DNA of 64,000 nucleotides from Clostridium sp. D53t1_180928_C8 (GCF_015667795.1 NZ_JADPEL010000008.1:1-64000), one strand, 5' to 3'. Counted from the first letter of the stretch, positions 7,750-17,689 are shown. Program-made: numbers and translations. Notes: generated by a model not told the origin, from the sequence alone.

Positions 7750-9756
7750 CTATTTTTTTATTCCAAATAAATTTATCCCTCTTAATACGTTTGTACTACC
7801 TGAAAATACTAGTTCTACAGGTACATTATTCATAAGTGGAACTGTAAAATATTTTTCTCCTAAGCTATAGCTTCCATCTGTTGCTGTAAAAGCATAAGTA
7901 CCTTCAGTAGCATAAAAATATACATACCCATCATTATCTGTCTTTGTATCAAGTCTAAGAGCACTATTTTTTCCTATTATTAAAGTTATAGGATTATTAG
8001 AATACGGTTGTCCCTTTAATAAAATTTTAATTTTAACAAGTACAGGATTATTCACGTTTTTAAAATTTGGATTTGAAAGTACTACATCCATAGGTCCATT
8101 AGGGCAGTGTCCACCTTTTCCAATGTCCTGTGGAGTATCTGGTACAATGCCTCCACCATTTACAGCTAATATCATTCCCCATCCTACTACAATTACAAGA
8201 CCCCCACAGCCATAATCCCCACCGCCTATTCCTGCTCCATAATCTCCACCAGTAGCATCTATATTTATAGCTCCTACAACTCCTATACTGCTTGCATCTC
8301 CATTGAATCCACCACCAATTCCAGCTCCCTGATCTCCACCTCTGGCTTTTACATTTCCTGTTCCATATATTGTTATATTTCCAGCATCTCCTCCTATAAT
8401 TCCATTACCACAACCTCCACCAATTCCAGCTCCTTGCTTTCCTCCCGTTGCAACTATCGTTCCTGGTGATGTAATATTTATAAATATACTTCCAGTTGTA
8501 CCTAGATTTCCAGCTCCAATTCCAGCTCCACCATAACCTTGTCCAACCCCTGGATTTTCTCCACCTATTGCCTCTATTTTACCTGTTCCAATTATGCTTA
8601 TATTTCCTGAATTTCCACCATAGGTTCCATTACTCGAACCAGAACCTATTCCTGCTCCAGCTCCATTAAAATTAACAGTTGTTGCCTTTATTAATCCAGG
8701 CTCTTCAATATTTATTGATATGGTTGTACTATTTCCGAAATTACCACTACCTATTCCTGCTGCACCTCTTCCTCCTATAGCTGTTATTAATCCTGTTCCA
8801 CTTATACTTATATTCCTAGAATCTCCACCATAGGTTTCATTGCCATCTCCACCACCTATTCCAGCTCCACCATTTCCTGAAAATGTTCCAAAGTCACCAC
8901 CAGTTGCTGTTATCTTTCCTGGATTGACTATTGATATTGTAATATTTAATGATTTACCTAAGTAACCACCACCTATTCCTGCTGCACCACCGCCACCTTT
9001 AGCAACTATCTTAGGAGAACCAGTTATAATAATATTTTCACTTCTTCCATTTTGTCCACCTCCTATTCCAGCTCCAAATCCATTATTTATTGCATTAACT
9101 TCAACAGTACCTTGAATTGTTATATTTTCAGCCACTCCCAAACTTCCTGAACCTATTGCAGCTCCATCTGCATCACTTGTAGCTGTAATTATTCCGTTTC
9201 CTTTTATTATTATATATCCCGAATTCCCGCCTATCACTTCATCGTCTACATATATGCCACCACCTCCACCTATTGCAGCGGCACTATATCCTGCTATTAT
9301 ATCTAAAGTCCCTTCTCCATCAATGGTTATATTACCTCCATTTTCTGCATAATTTCCACCTATTCCTGCTCCTGAATGATACCCTTGACATTTCAACTTA
9401 GAACTGGAATCCTGTGCTATTACTGTAAGTTTTGTTCCTTTTACTACCCTAATAGCATAATTTTTATTTGTCTCACCACTTGCACCTGAATTATTAATTA
9501 TAACATTGTTTCCTGAATATATTAGCTTATTGTCTTGTAAATTATTATTTCCAAAGTCAATACATGCCTCTTGGTTTATTACATTTCCAAAATTCAAACC
9601 ATTTATATTCATAGTAAGTGGTGTGGTTCTATTTGATTCTACTGTTATTGTTCCATATGCATCACTACCACCACTATTATCTACTATATTAGCTACCGTT
9701 TCTGTTATTGGAATAAATATATTATTTAATCCTGCATTTACTGTATAATTAGCCAT
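7750..9756 (-). CDS. Glycine-rich GAGIGGG-repeat protein, predicted beta-helix
   Basis: 668 residues. A Thr/Asn/Ile-rich N-terminal part (1-125) is followed by twelve copies of a GAGIGGG-like motif at about 129, 159, 198, 228, 258, 297, 332, 367, 410, 442, 477 and 507, spaced 30 to 43 residues. Between them are beta-type segments such as GNITIxGTG and VxATGG. This is the signature of a right-handed beta-helix or stacked-sheet protein. The C-terminal part (about 560-655) looks like an Ig-like domain. No signal peptide, membrane segment, LPXTG or choline-binding repeat is visible, so how it reaches the surface is unclear; a spore coat or exosporium place is possible but unproven. Start ATG at 9756 with AGAGGAAG upstream. 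It forms its own transcript. Confidence 0.7.
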   Translation of the reverse strand: MANYTVNAGLNNIFIPITETVANIVDNSGGSDAYGTITVESNRTTPLTMNINGLNFGNVINQEACIDFGNNNLQDNKLIYSGNNVIINNSGASGETNKNYAIRVVKGTKLTVIAQDSSSKLKCQGYHSGAGIGGNYAENGGNITIDGEGTLDIIAGYSAAAIGGGGGIYVDDEVIGGNSGYIIIKGNGIITATSDADGAAIGSGSLGVAENITIQGTVEVNAINNGFGAGIGGGQNGRSENIIITGSPKIVAKGGGGAAGIGGGYLGKSLNITISIVNPGKITATGGDFGTFSGNGGAGIGGGDGNETYGGDSRNISISGTGLITAIGGRGAAGIGSGNFGNSTTISINIEEPGLIKATTVNFNGAGAGIGSGSSNGTYGGNSGNISIIGTGKIEAIGGENPGVGQGYGGAGIGAGNLGTTGSIFINITSPGTIVATGGKQGAGIGGGCGNGIIGGDAGNITIYGTGNVKARGGDQGAGIGGGFNGDASSIGVVGAINIDATGGDYGAGIGGGDYGCGGLVIVVGWGMILAVNGGGIVPDTPQDIGKGGHCPNGPMDVVLSNPNFKNVNNPVLVKIKILLKGQPYSNNPITLIIGKNSALRLDTKTDNDGYVYFYATEGTYAFTATDGSYSLGEKYFTVPLMNNVPVELVFSGSTNVLRGINLFGIKK

Positions 9757-9937
9757 AACTTCCTCTTAAAAATTCTTATTGATATATACTATTAATTTAC
9801 TTATTTAGAAGTGTTATTTTTACTTATTTATTGATAGTAATTATATAAAAACATTTAAATTTTAATCTTTTTTACTACTTTTTATGCGTTTTTAGTGACT
9901 TTTTGACCACTTTTTTAATTCTCCTTTTAGTAATATA

Positions 9938-9979
9938 AAAAACTCTTATATGTACATCTAAATACAAGTAAGAGTTTTT
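9938..9979 (-). terminator. Terminator after the small membrane protein gene
   Basis: An 11-bp perfect outer stem (9938-9948 with 9969-9979), with a further four-pair inner helix, is followed on the minus strand by six T. It ends the response regulator-kinase-small protein transcript. The rest of 9757-9937 is AT-rich and shows only the upstream region of the repeat-protein gene. Confidence 0.75.
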
Positions 9980-10029
9980 ATTTTCTAAATAATATATATG
10001 TAATAAAAGAATTCATTAAATTATATTTT

Positions 10030-10233
10030 CTACGTTTCTTTATTTTTTACTATAGATAATATAACTGCTCCTAATATACCAATAACTCCACCAAGTGCAA
10101 AAAATAAAATTATATTCTCACATATAGCACCTACTATTATTCCTATCCCAACTCCAAATGCTATTCCCTTAGTCAAATATTCATAATCATTTTCAGATAA
10201 AATTATATTTTCCCATAACTTTCTCATCTTCAT
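10030..10233 (-). CDS. Small two-helix membrane protein
   Basis: About 67 residues. After a charged N-terminus it has two closely spaced hydrophobic helices rich in Gly (GxGxG and GGVxG spacing) and ends with a charged tail. I do not recognise the family. The start is ambiguous: AGAGG lies four bases before ATG 10233 and ten before ATG 10227; the ATG at 10245 lacks a ribosome site. It follows the histidine kinase gene on the same strand with 130 bp between and is closed by a terminator, so it may be the last gene of that transcript. Confidence 0.6.
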   Translation of the reverse strand: MKMRKLWENIILSENDYEYLTKGIAFGVGIGIIVGAICENIILFFALGGVIGILGAVILSIVKNKET

Positions 10234-10362
10234 AAAACCTCTCATAGTATTTATATTACTTTCTTATTAACATTTCTGATAATAGATTTTGAGAGTACAT
10301 ATTTATATTACAGCTTAAAGTCATTATTTAATTACTTTGATCACTATTTTAAATTAATTTAC

Positions 10363-12162
10363 TCAATATGCCATACATTTTTGTATTGTAAAGTAAAACT
10401 TTACGCTGTTTTCTGTACTTTCTACTCCAAAATTACTATGATGTACTTCTAATATCCTTTTTACTATTGATAAACCAAGCCCTGTTCCTCCGAACCTTTT
10501 ATTTCTTGATTGTTCTTTCCTATAAAATGGGTCCCATATCTTTTCTATCTCTTCTTTTGTTAATGTAACTCCAAAGTTCTCTATTTCAAATACACATTGG
10601 TCTTCTTCATTCAATTTTATTAATACATTTATTTTTCCACCATCTGGAGTATATTTAATTGCATTAGTTAAAAGATTAGTTACTACTTGATTTATTCTCT
10701 TTTCATCTCCAAAGGCTATTATTTCATCAAAATCATTACAATTTATAATTAAATTTTTCTCTTGAATCATCGATTTTAGCTTATCTTTTTCCTTTAAAAA
10801 AATGCTACCTAAATCAAAAGGTTCTTTATTTAAAATAAATGAATTAGATTCTAACTTTGATATCTCTAACATTTCCTTTACGAGCTCATTCATCTTATTT
10901 GTTTCTTCTAGGATATCTTCATACATATCTTCAGTATACATTCCGCTTTTAACACCATTTATACTTCCCTGTATTATAGTTATAGGTGTCTTAAGCTCAT
11001 GAGAAATATTAGCTATAAGCTCCTTGCGTTTTTCTTCCTGAATATTCTTTATACCCATCTCTTTCTTAAGTTTTCCGTTTGCTTCTTGCAATTCACTTAA
11101 GCTTTTTTCTAAATTACTTGAAATTAAATTTAAAGAATTTCCTAACACCCCCATTTCATCTTCACTTTTAACATTATATTTATATTGAAAATCACATTCT
11201 GATATCTTCCTTGCTATATTACTCATCTCTACTAAAGGCTTAGTCATGAATCTAGAGTAAACTAATGAAACACTTATAACTACTAAAAATGCTACTGTAA
11301 AAATTATTAAATAGTAACTATTCATAGTCCCAAACACATCATTAACTTCAGTTAAAGGAGTTATAGCAATTAAATATCCATTTGATATTTTTTCACTAAC
11401 AAGTAATATTTCACCTATGTTATTTAATGCATTAGCTTTAGTTGTATATTTACTCTTTGAAAATATGTTACTCCTAACTTCATAATCTAAAAATAAATCT
11501 GCATTACTTAAAATATAATATGAATTATCTTCAGGTATAACATACTCAATACTACCCTCAATATAATTATCTTCACCTATAGGTACTTCATAAGAAGGTA
11601 ATGCCAAAATAGATTTTTGTGTATCTAATGTTTGACTTGGTATAATATTATAATATGGGGAAATAGTATTTCCATTTATCATAATAGATTCTGCAAAAAG
11701 GTATCCAAATTCATTTATTACACCATAAACTTGAACTGTATCTCCCTTTTTTATTTTAATTTTTGGAAACTGATCTCCTAATATAACTTTATACTCTTTA
11801 TTATTTTCATAATCTTTAATTACAATTTGCCTTTGTCCCATATAAGTTTCTAAGGAAAATCCCTTTGTCAAACTTAAATCTCTATAAGATAAAGCTATAT
11901 TATCACTTTTTTTCGTATCATTGATAAAATTTATAATCGCTTCATTTGTTCTAGGTATACTTAAAAATTCTTTAAAGCTACTTAATGATTTTTCTAATTT
12001 ATTTTCTTTTTTCCCTATATAGTATTTTTCAAAATATAAAGCTTGAAATATCAATTGTGATCCTACAATACAAATTAAAATAACTAGATTCATTAAGAAA
12101 AATTTAGATGCAATACTTTTATTTATAACCTTAGTCAACTTCAAATTTATATCCAACTCCAA
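10363..12162 (-). CDS. Sensor histidine kinase
   Basis: 599 residues. A transmembrane helix (about 20-42), a large extracytoplasmic sensor domain (45-280), a second helix (282-302), HAMP (303-355), a dimerisation helix with the phosphorylated His388 in NISHELKTP, and a GHKL ATPase domain with its N box (NLLTNAIKYTPDG) and GTGLGLS box. It should phosphorylate the response regulator encoded just upstream, whose gene it overlaps. There is no ATG near the 5' end; the start must be one of several TTG codons between 12162 and 12141, so the exact N-terminus is open. Next to two ABC exporters it probably senses an envelope-active compound, which is inference. Confidence 0.88.
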   Translation of the reverse strand: MELDINLKLTKVINKSIASKFFLMNLVILICIVGSQLIFQALYFEKYYIGKKENKLEKSLSSFKEFLSIPRTNEAIINFINDTKKSDNIALSYRDLSLTKGFSLETYMGQRQIVIKDYENNKEYKVILGDQFPKIKIKKGDTVQVYGVINEFGYLFAESIMINGNTISPYYNIIPSQTLDTQKSILALPSYEVPIGEDNYIEGSIEYVIPEDNSYYILSNADLFLDYEVRSNIFSKSKYTTKANALNNIGEILLVSEKISNGYLIAITPLTEVNDVFGTMNSYYLIIFTVAFLVVISVSLVYSRFMTKPLVEMSNIARKISECDFQYKYNVKSEDEMGVLGNSLNLISSNLEKSLSELQEANGKLKKEMGIKNIQEEKRKELIANISHELKTPITIIQGSINGVKSGMYTEDMYEDILEETNKMNELVKEMLEISKLESNSFILNKEPFDLGSIFLKEKDKLKSMIQEKNLIINCNDFDEIIAFGDEKRINQVVTNLLTNAIKYTPDGGKINVLIKLNEEDQCVFEIENFGVTLTKEEIEKIWDPFYRKEQSRNKRFGGTGLGLSIVKRILEVHHSNFGVESTENSVKFYFTIQKCMAY

Positions 12163-12820
12163 ATACAGTTTTTATACAATAAGATTTATGCTTCAAACTC
12201 TTTCTAAGCTTCTTTATTTGTGCATCTACTACTCTAGTATTTCCGAAATAATCATATCCCCATTTAGCCTCTAAAAGTTTTTCTCTAGATATAACAATAT
12301 TTTTATTTTCCATAAGATACTCTAGAATATCAAATTGTTTAGGCTCCAACTCGATTATTTCTCCATCTATATATGATTCCATCTTAAGCTTATCAATTTT
12401 TATTCCATTATAATCTAATATATTTTCTTTTATATTACTTTTAGTACTTTCTATTAAATCTATTCTATTTAATAATACTTTAGATTTTGCAACCAATATC
12501 TCCAAGTTAAAAGGCTTTGTAACATAATCATCTACCTTTAATTCATATCCCATTAAAATATCCTCATCGTCGCTTCTAGCTGTTAACATAATAACAGGCA
12601 CATTAGATTTTTTTCTAATTCGTCTAAGAACTGTAAATCCATCTAACTTTGGTAACATAACATCTAAAATAACTAAATCTATATGGTAATTAAACTTTTC
12701 TACTGCTTCCATACCGTCAGAAGCACTTATTACACTAAAATCATTAAACTTAAAATAGTCACAAACCATCTTATTTATCTTTTCTTCATCCTCTACTACC
12801 AATACAATTTTATTCTTCAT
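12131..12820 (-). CDS. OmpR-family response regulator
   Basis: 229 residues: a receiver domain (1-120) with acidic pocket Glu10-Asp11 and phosphoacceptor Asp53, conserved Thr and Lys (LTARS, TKPF), and a winged-helix DNA-binding domain (about 130-228). A transcription factor controlled by the kinase gene that follows with overlap. Start ATG at 12820 with AGAGGTGG upstream. It lies 123 bp downstream of the ABC pair without a clear terminator between, so it is likely part of one module and its probable target is the ABC operon; no operator was identified. Confidence 0.9.
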   Translation of the reverse strand: MKNKIVLVVEDEEKINKMVCDYFKFNDFSVISASDGMEAVEKFNYHIDLVILDVMLPKLDGFTVLRRIRKKSNVPVIMLTARSDDEDILMGYELKVDDYVTKPFNLEILVAKSKVLLNRIDLIESTKSNIKENILDYNGIKIDKLKMESYIDGEIIELEPKQFDILEYLMENKNIVISREKLLEAKWGYDYFGNTRVVDAQIKKLRKSLKHKSYCIKTVFGVGYKFEVD

Positions 12821-12943
12821 AATCCACCTCTTACAGTTCTCTATACTACGACTAAGTTAAAAAGTTTGCTTTCAGCAAAAATGAAAATATTACTTTATTC
12901 AACACTAAAAATACACTATCTAATTTTCACCTTTTGTGTTTAC

Positions 12944-14800
12944 TTAAATTCTTAAGGCTTTTGCTGGCTCTGTCTTTATTAATTTAATATTTATTAAATT
13001 AGATAATCCCATAGTTAAAATAATATTTATTACTATTAATATCACAAATGATATTATATTTAATGATAAACCATAACCAAACTGCACTTTATATAATAAT
13101 TCTAATAAAACTATAAATATAAATGATATTATTGTTGAAAGAGTTGCAAAATATATACTCTCCTTAAACATAATTCTATTTATATTTATCATCTTATATC
13201 CTAATGCTCCAAGAAGACCTACTTCCAAATATCTTTCTATAGAAACCTTATACAACATAACTGAACTTATTGCCATTGCTACTATTAAAATTATATAAGA
13301 TAAAGCTGTATATAGTTTCATTAATTTAACAAAAGAATTTTGGAATGAATCAACTTCTTCTGCTCTTGTGTATACACCAATTCCAGAATCCTTTAACTCT
13401 TTATCTATCTTTGATATTTCTTCAAAGTTTTTTATATCAAAGGATATTGCTGCTACATTATCTTTATCGATATTAGTATTATTATAAATTTCCTTTTCAA
13501 TATCTCTACTAATTATAAAATCTTGATATTGTGAATTAGTTAAACCACAAACCTTTAGTTTTACTTCTTCTATTTTACCATTTTTATCTGTATATTTAAG
13601 TTTTACTTCTTTACCTAATAGAGATTTTACATCTTGTGCTAACCTATTTGCTATATTTATTGCAATTGCTATTTCATTTTCTGTAGCTTTTGGCATTACT
13701 CCATATGCTAAGCTTTCTTTTGATAATACTGTAGGTATCTTATTTCCAATATTGATAGTATTATCACCATTTACTAACGTTATATTTCCCAAATCATATT
13801 GATAATATATACTTTCTATATCATTTCTACCTTTTAATATACTTAATATTTCTTCTGGAGTCTTCTCTGTCTTTTTATCTACAGGAGCTTGACCTATGTT
13901 ATAAAAAAAATTCTTAGTTTTAAATTCTTCTATAACCCTTCTTGTTATTTTTTTCGAAGACAGTGCACCTACAAAGGCTGCAGATCCAAAAGCTATTATA
14001 AGTGCCGCTATTATAAACTTTAAAAAATGTATTTTAAAATTCTTTAAACTTAGGTTAGTTGAAACTTTCTTTGATAGTTTAGGCTCCTCTGACTTCTTTT
14101 TTTCATCTTCTCTTGTAACTGCAACTTCTTTACTATTTTCTACTGTTTTTTTTGTAACTATATTATAATCCTTAAGTTCTATAATCTCATCTGCATATTC
14201 AGCTACTTCTTCATCATGAGTTATTATAATAACTGTTTTCTCCTTAGCTATATCCTTTAGTATACTCATTATAGCTTTTGTAGCTTCGCTATCTAAAGCT
14301 CCTGTTGGCTCATCAGCTAATATTATTTTAGGATTATTCACTAAAGCTCTAGCTATTGCAACTCTTTGTTTCTGACCTCCACTTAGTGTTTCAACCTTCT
14401 GATTTCTTTTATCTTCAATACCTAGAGAGCTTAATAACTCTAAAGCCCTCTTTATCTTGTCTCCTTCAGTATCATTACTATTAAGATGAATTCCCATAAG
14501 CACATTTTCAAAAGCAGTATATCCCTTTAACAAATTGTAATTTTGAAATATAAAACCTATATTATTAAATCTATACTCACAAAGCTTGTCTAGAGATAAA
14601 TCACTTAACTTTAGACCTTCAACTTCTATTTCTCCAGTATATTCAGTATCAAATCCTGCAATTAAATTTAATAGTGTAGTTTTCCCTGAGCCACTCGCCC
14701 CCAAAAAACAAGTTAATTTATTTTCTTTAAAATTATAGTTAACATCTTTATAGATTTCTATATCCTTAAAGCTTTTATTTAAATTTTTTAAACTAATCAT
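12944..14800 (-). CDS. ABC transporter, fused ATPase and MacB-like permease (second of pair)
   Basis: 618 residues. The N-terminal nucleotide-binding domain (1-220) has Walker A GASGSGKTT, signature LSGGQ and Walker B ILADEPTGALD. After a charged linker comes one transmembrane helix (near 255-275), an extracytoplasmic domain of about 210 residues, and three C-terminal helices. This is the MacB-type layout, which moves substrates at or outside the membrane by mechanical coupling rather than by a channel. Its ATG shares one base with the stop codon of the preceding ABC gene (TAATG), so the two proteins should be made together and may form a heterodimer. Substrate unknown; peptide antibiotic efflux or resistance is likely by context. 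Confidence 0.87.
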   Translation of the reverse strand: MISLKNLNKSFKDIEIYKDVNYNFKENKLTCFLGASGSGKTTLLNLIAGFDTEYTGEIEVEGLKLSDLSLDKLCEYRFNNIGFIFQNYNLLKGYTAFENVLMGIHLNSNDTEGDKIKRALELLSSLGIEDKRNQKVETLSGGQKQRVAIARALVNNPKIILADEPTGALDSEATKAIMSILKDIAKEKTVIIITHDEEVAEYADEIIELKDYNIVTKKTVENSKEVAVTREDEKKKSEEPKLSKKVSTNLSLKNFKIHFLKFIIAALIIAFGSAAFVGALSSKKITRRVIEEFKTKNFFYNIGQAPVDKKTEKTPEEILSILKGRNDIESIYYQYDLGNITLVNGDNTINIGNKIPTVLSKESLAYGVMPKATENEIAIAINIANRLAQDVKSLLGKEVKLKYTDKNGKIEEVKLKVCGLTNSQYQDFIISRDIEKEIYNNTNIDKDNVAAISFDIKNFEEISKIDKELKDSGIGVYTRAEEVDSFQNSFVKLMKLYTALSYIILIVAMAISSVMLYKVSIERYLEVGLLGALGYKMININRIMFKESIYFATLSTIISFIFIVLLELLYKVQFGYGLSLNIISFVILIVINIILTMGLSNLINIKLIKTEPAKALRI

Positions 14801-16776
14801 TATCTATCACCACTCATTAAATTATTTGTTATATTAATATTAGCTGTTATAAATGCTGATATTATTCCCATAACTAATCCTAATACTAAAACTACAGCTA
14901 AACCTAATATTGTAGAATTAAAACCTGATACCGCCATATCTAAGATTGATTTTGACATATTATTTATAACTGGTAATGCAATTAAAAAAATAATAGCTGA
15001 GACTATTGAAATTAATAAATACTCCATAATATTAAGATTTATTATACTTCCCTTTGAATATCCATTTATCTTTAATATTGCAAACTCTGATTTTCTTAGA
15101 TATCCATTTATTATAGTAACTGCTAATGTAACTACTATAGCTATAGCAGCTATTATTATAGTAAGTGAGCTTGATTGTTCTTTAGTTGAATCACTTATCC
15201 TTAATATATCTTGTACTGTTTCAAACTCTCCCATAGGAGTTAGTCCATCTTTATTTAGTTCTTCAACTATATCCATAATATCCTTAATATCCTTAACTCT
15301 TATAGTAAATGAAATATTATCTGAATTCTTTTTATTTTGTTCTCTAATTTCTCTAACAATATCTAAACTATATACAAATGAATCTTCTAATTCATCTATA
15401 CTTTTTTCACCATATGGACTTACATATTCTACAGATGTATCTACTACTCCAACTACCAGTACATTTTCAAGCTTAATATCTACTAATTTAGGCTCACCTG
15501 TTGTCCAATCATATCCTTCTCCTAAAATTGAAATATTTTTCCCTATAATATCTTCTGGTTTTAAATTCAAATTTTTAACAAACAAATTACTTACTGCAAC
15601 TTCTCTACCTTCTTCATTTGGCATTCTTCCTTCTATTACATTATTTACCCAAAGTGAAGTATTACTATTTTTAACACTATAATCTGTAATAACATCATCT
15701 ATAGTAACTTTCATATTACTAATTATATCTAAAGGAATAAGATATTCTATTCTTTTATCATTCTTATATTTTTTTAATACTTGAGATACATCTTGCTCTA
15801 TATCGAGTTTAGGTTGTATCTCACCCTCTTCATTCTCAATAGACGTTCCTCCCGCAGATACTACCTTAGTAATCAAACTTATATCTCTTAATGTATCTCC
15901 TTTCTCTTCTATAAGTTTATTTAAAATTTCTTGTTGTTCATTTACTACTGTGCCACTTAAACTTAATAATAAGAAATATGAAGCTAGCATTAATATAAGT
16001 GATGTTAAAACAAACTTCGTGAATAATCCTTTAAAATTCTTAACTCCTTGAGCAGCAGCTCTTCCTATTGATAGTGATGGTTTTACTTTTCTTATCTTTT
16101 CTAAAGACTCTTTTACCTTATTACCATCAGAAAGCTGACTTATTGTTCCATCTTTTAATAAAAAACAATTGCTATCCTCTGTTACTAAAGATTTATCATG
16201 AGTAACTACTATTACAGTTCTTTCTTTAGCTATTTTACTTAATGCATTCATCATTAAGTTAGATGTTTTTTTATCTAATGCGCCTGTAGGTTCGTCTGCA
16301 ATTATTATTTCAGGGTCCTTCACTAGAGCTCTAGCAATAGCTACCCTTTGCTTTTGACCACCTGATAATGTAGATACGCTTTTCTTAGCTAATTTTTCAA
16401 TTGATAATCTTATTAATATATTAGCTACCTTTCTTTCTTTTTCATCACTACTTAAATTTTCTAATTCTAGTACAACCTTTATATTATCCTCTACAGACAA
16501 GTGATTTATAAGCTGGAAGTTTTGCCATATAAAACCTACAGAGTTGTAATAATACGAATTCATCTCCTCATCATTAAAATTTTTAATAATTTTACCATTA
16601 TAAGCTACTACTCCTTCATAATCATTATCCATACCACTTATTATTTTTAACAAAGTAGATTTTCCACTTCCTGAAGGTCCAACTATAAAATTTAATCCTC
16701 CTTTAATCTCTATATTTAAATTTTTTAATACTTGTACATTATCAAATCTTTTGCTAATATTTTTTAAAGTTATCAT
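14800..16776 (-). CDS. ABC transporter, fused ATPase and MacB-like permease (first of pair)
   Basis: 658 residues, same layout as its downstream partner: ATPase domain (1-220) with Walker A GPSGSGKST, LSGGQ and IIADEPTGALD, one helix near 255-275, an extracytoplasmic domain of about 250 residues, and three C-terminal helices. The extracytoplasmic domains of the two proteins differ clearly, which fits a heterodimer. No MacA-like adaptor gene is present, as expected for a Gram-positive. Start ATG at 16776, AAGGAG ten bases upstream. It follows a small anchored protein gene by 38 bp and is translationally coupled to the second ABC gene. Confidence 0.87.
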   Translation of the reverse strand: MITLKNISKRFDNVQVLKNLNIEIKGGLNFIVGPSGSGKSTLLKIISGMDNDYEGVVAYNGKIIKNFNDEEMNSYYYNSVGFIWQNFQLINHLSVEDNIKVVLELENLSSDEKERKVANILIRLSIEKLAKKSVSTLSGGQKQRVAIARALVKDPEIIIADEPTGALDKKTSNLMMNALSKIAKERTVIVVTHDKSLVTEDSNCFLLKDGTISQLSDGNKVKESLEKIRKVKPSLSIGRAAAQGVKNFKGLFTKFVLTSLILMLASYFLLLSLSGTVVNEQQEILNKLIEEKGDTLRDISLITKVVSAGGTSIENEEGEIQPKLDIEQDVSQVLKKYKNDKRIEYLIPLDIISNMKVTIDDVITDYSVKNSNTSLWVNNVIEGRMPNEEGREVAVSNLFVKNLNLKPEDIIGKNISILGEGYDWTTGEPKLVDIKLENVLVVGVVDTSVEYVSPYGEKSIDELEDSFVYSLDIVREIREQNKKNSDNISFTIRVKDIKDIMDIVEELNKDGLTPMGEFETVQDILRISDSTKEQSSSLTIIIAAIAIVVTLAVTIINGYLRKSEFAILKINGYSKGSIINLNIMEYLLISIVSAIIFLIALPVINNMSKSILDMAVSGFNSTILGLAVVLVLGLVMGIISAFITANINITNNLMSGDR

Positions 16777-16814
16777 TATAATCTTTCTCCTTATATCTTT
16801 TATATGTTAACTCT

Positions 16815-17180
16815 CTATTCAAATTTCAATGCTGGCGTTGCTTCTTCACCAAACATCTCTTTTTCTTTATCATCATTTTTTTCTTTATTCTTATCATCTT
16901 CTTTTTCATGTACTTCATAAGAATTAAGCTCTTTATCATTCTTATCTTCAAACTTTATTCTATTATTATTGCTACATCCAATAGTAAATACTGATATAGA
17001 GATACTTGCTATCAAAGCAATCATAAATTTATTTTTTATTTTAACCTTTTTATTCGATGCACTTATAAACTCTTCTACAGTTATTTTATAATCTTGATCA
17101 CTTATTTCCTCTCCAATTAAGCTCTTTGCATCTAATCTTCTCTCATCTTGTTCTTCAAACCTATCATTTTTGTTCCACAT
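16815..17180 (-). CDS. Small single-pass membrane protein, unknown
   Basis: About 121 residues. A charged N-terminal part (1-51) that should lie in the cytoplasm, one hydrophobic helix (about 52-70) ending in a Gly-Cys, and an acidic and Lys-rich outer tail. The Cys resembles a lipobox, but the long charged N-terminus argues against a normal lipoprotein signal. The start is ATG 17180, nine bases after AGAGGAG; the ATG at 17189 is too close. As first gene of the ABC operon it may be a sensor, accessory or anti-regulator protein. Family not recognised. Confidence 0.6.
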   Translation of the reverse strand: MWNKNDRFEEQDERRLDAKSLIGEEISDQDYKITVEEFISASNKKVKIKNKFMIALIASISISVFTIGCSNNNRIKFEDKNDKELNSYEVHEKEDDKNKEKNDDKEKEMFGEEATPALKFE

Positions 17181-17189
17181 ATTTTCCAT

Positions 17190-17516
17190 CTCCTCTTTTA
17201 TTTTTCTAATCTACAATTTATTAATTAGAAGTTCTATTAAAGAAATCTTATAAAATTGTAATTGTAATAGTATGGATTTCTTTAATATTATTAAAATTAA
17301 GTAATACTTCTTAAAACTAACTTTTTTCTTCTAATTATTTCTTGATAAACATATTATTTCATCAAATTATGATATATAAATGAATATTTTATGACTTTAT
17401 TATGACTATCAAAATGTTAAATTAAAACTTACTTATAAAAAACATAAACACCTAGGAATTTTAAAATTACATAGATTTATCAGTATGAAAAAAATACAAA
17501 ATTGGAGGTTATAGCA
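17190..17516. other. Intergenic region, no gene seen
   Basis: About 330 AT-rich bases between the start of the ABC-associated small protein (minus) and the first micro-ORF (plus). It should hold the divergent promoters of both, but I could not pick convincing -35 and -10 pairs. No larger open frame, repeat or RNA signature was seen. Confidence 0.5.
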
Positions 17517-17594
17517 ATTGAATTAAACTCTAGCTTAGTAGAAAGCTTCTCATCAATTTCTTTAGATAGGTTAAAAGAATTTAAAATTTTTTAG
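17517..17594 (+). CDS. Possible 25-residue micro-ORF with AUU start
   Basis: A GGAGG at 17504-17508 is followed after eight bases by ATT GAA TTA, which opens a 25-codon frame ending in TAG at 17594. There is no ATG, GTG or TTG at a sensible distance. The peptide would be Ser/Leu-rich and hydrophilic. It may be a real micro-protein, a leader peptide or the remnant of a decayed gene. It lies upstream of the hydrophobic micro-ORF and on the same strand. Confidence 0.3.
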   Translation: MELNSSLVESFSSISLDRLKEFKIF

Positions 17595-17620
17595 ACTTAA
17601 AGTCAAATAGGAGAATCATT

Positions 17621-17689
17621 TTGACATTATTATTAGGAATATTAGTTCTGATAGGAATGTTAATAACATTAAAAGTAGAATCTCTATAA
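17621..17689 (+). CDS. Possible 22-residue hydrophobic micro-protein
   Basis: A TTG start seven bases after TAGGAG opens a 22-codon frame ending in TAA. The peptide starts TLLLGILVLIGMLITL and ends with a short charged tail, which is a clean single membrane helix. It is followed by a long palindrome (17742-17793) able to terminate in this direction. Its place beside the ABC/two-component module suggests a small regulatory or toxic peptide, which is speculation. Confidence 0.4.
   Translation: MTLLLGILVLIGMLITLKVESL

Noticed and set aside
8100-9400. Regular DNA repeats that could be a CRISPR or minisatellite
   Set aside because: Repeats are uneven in length and sequence, and stay in one coding frame as protein repeats.
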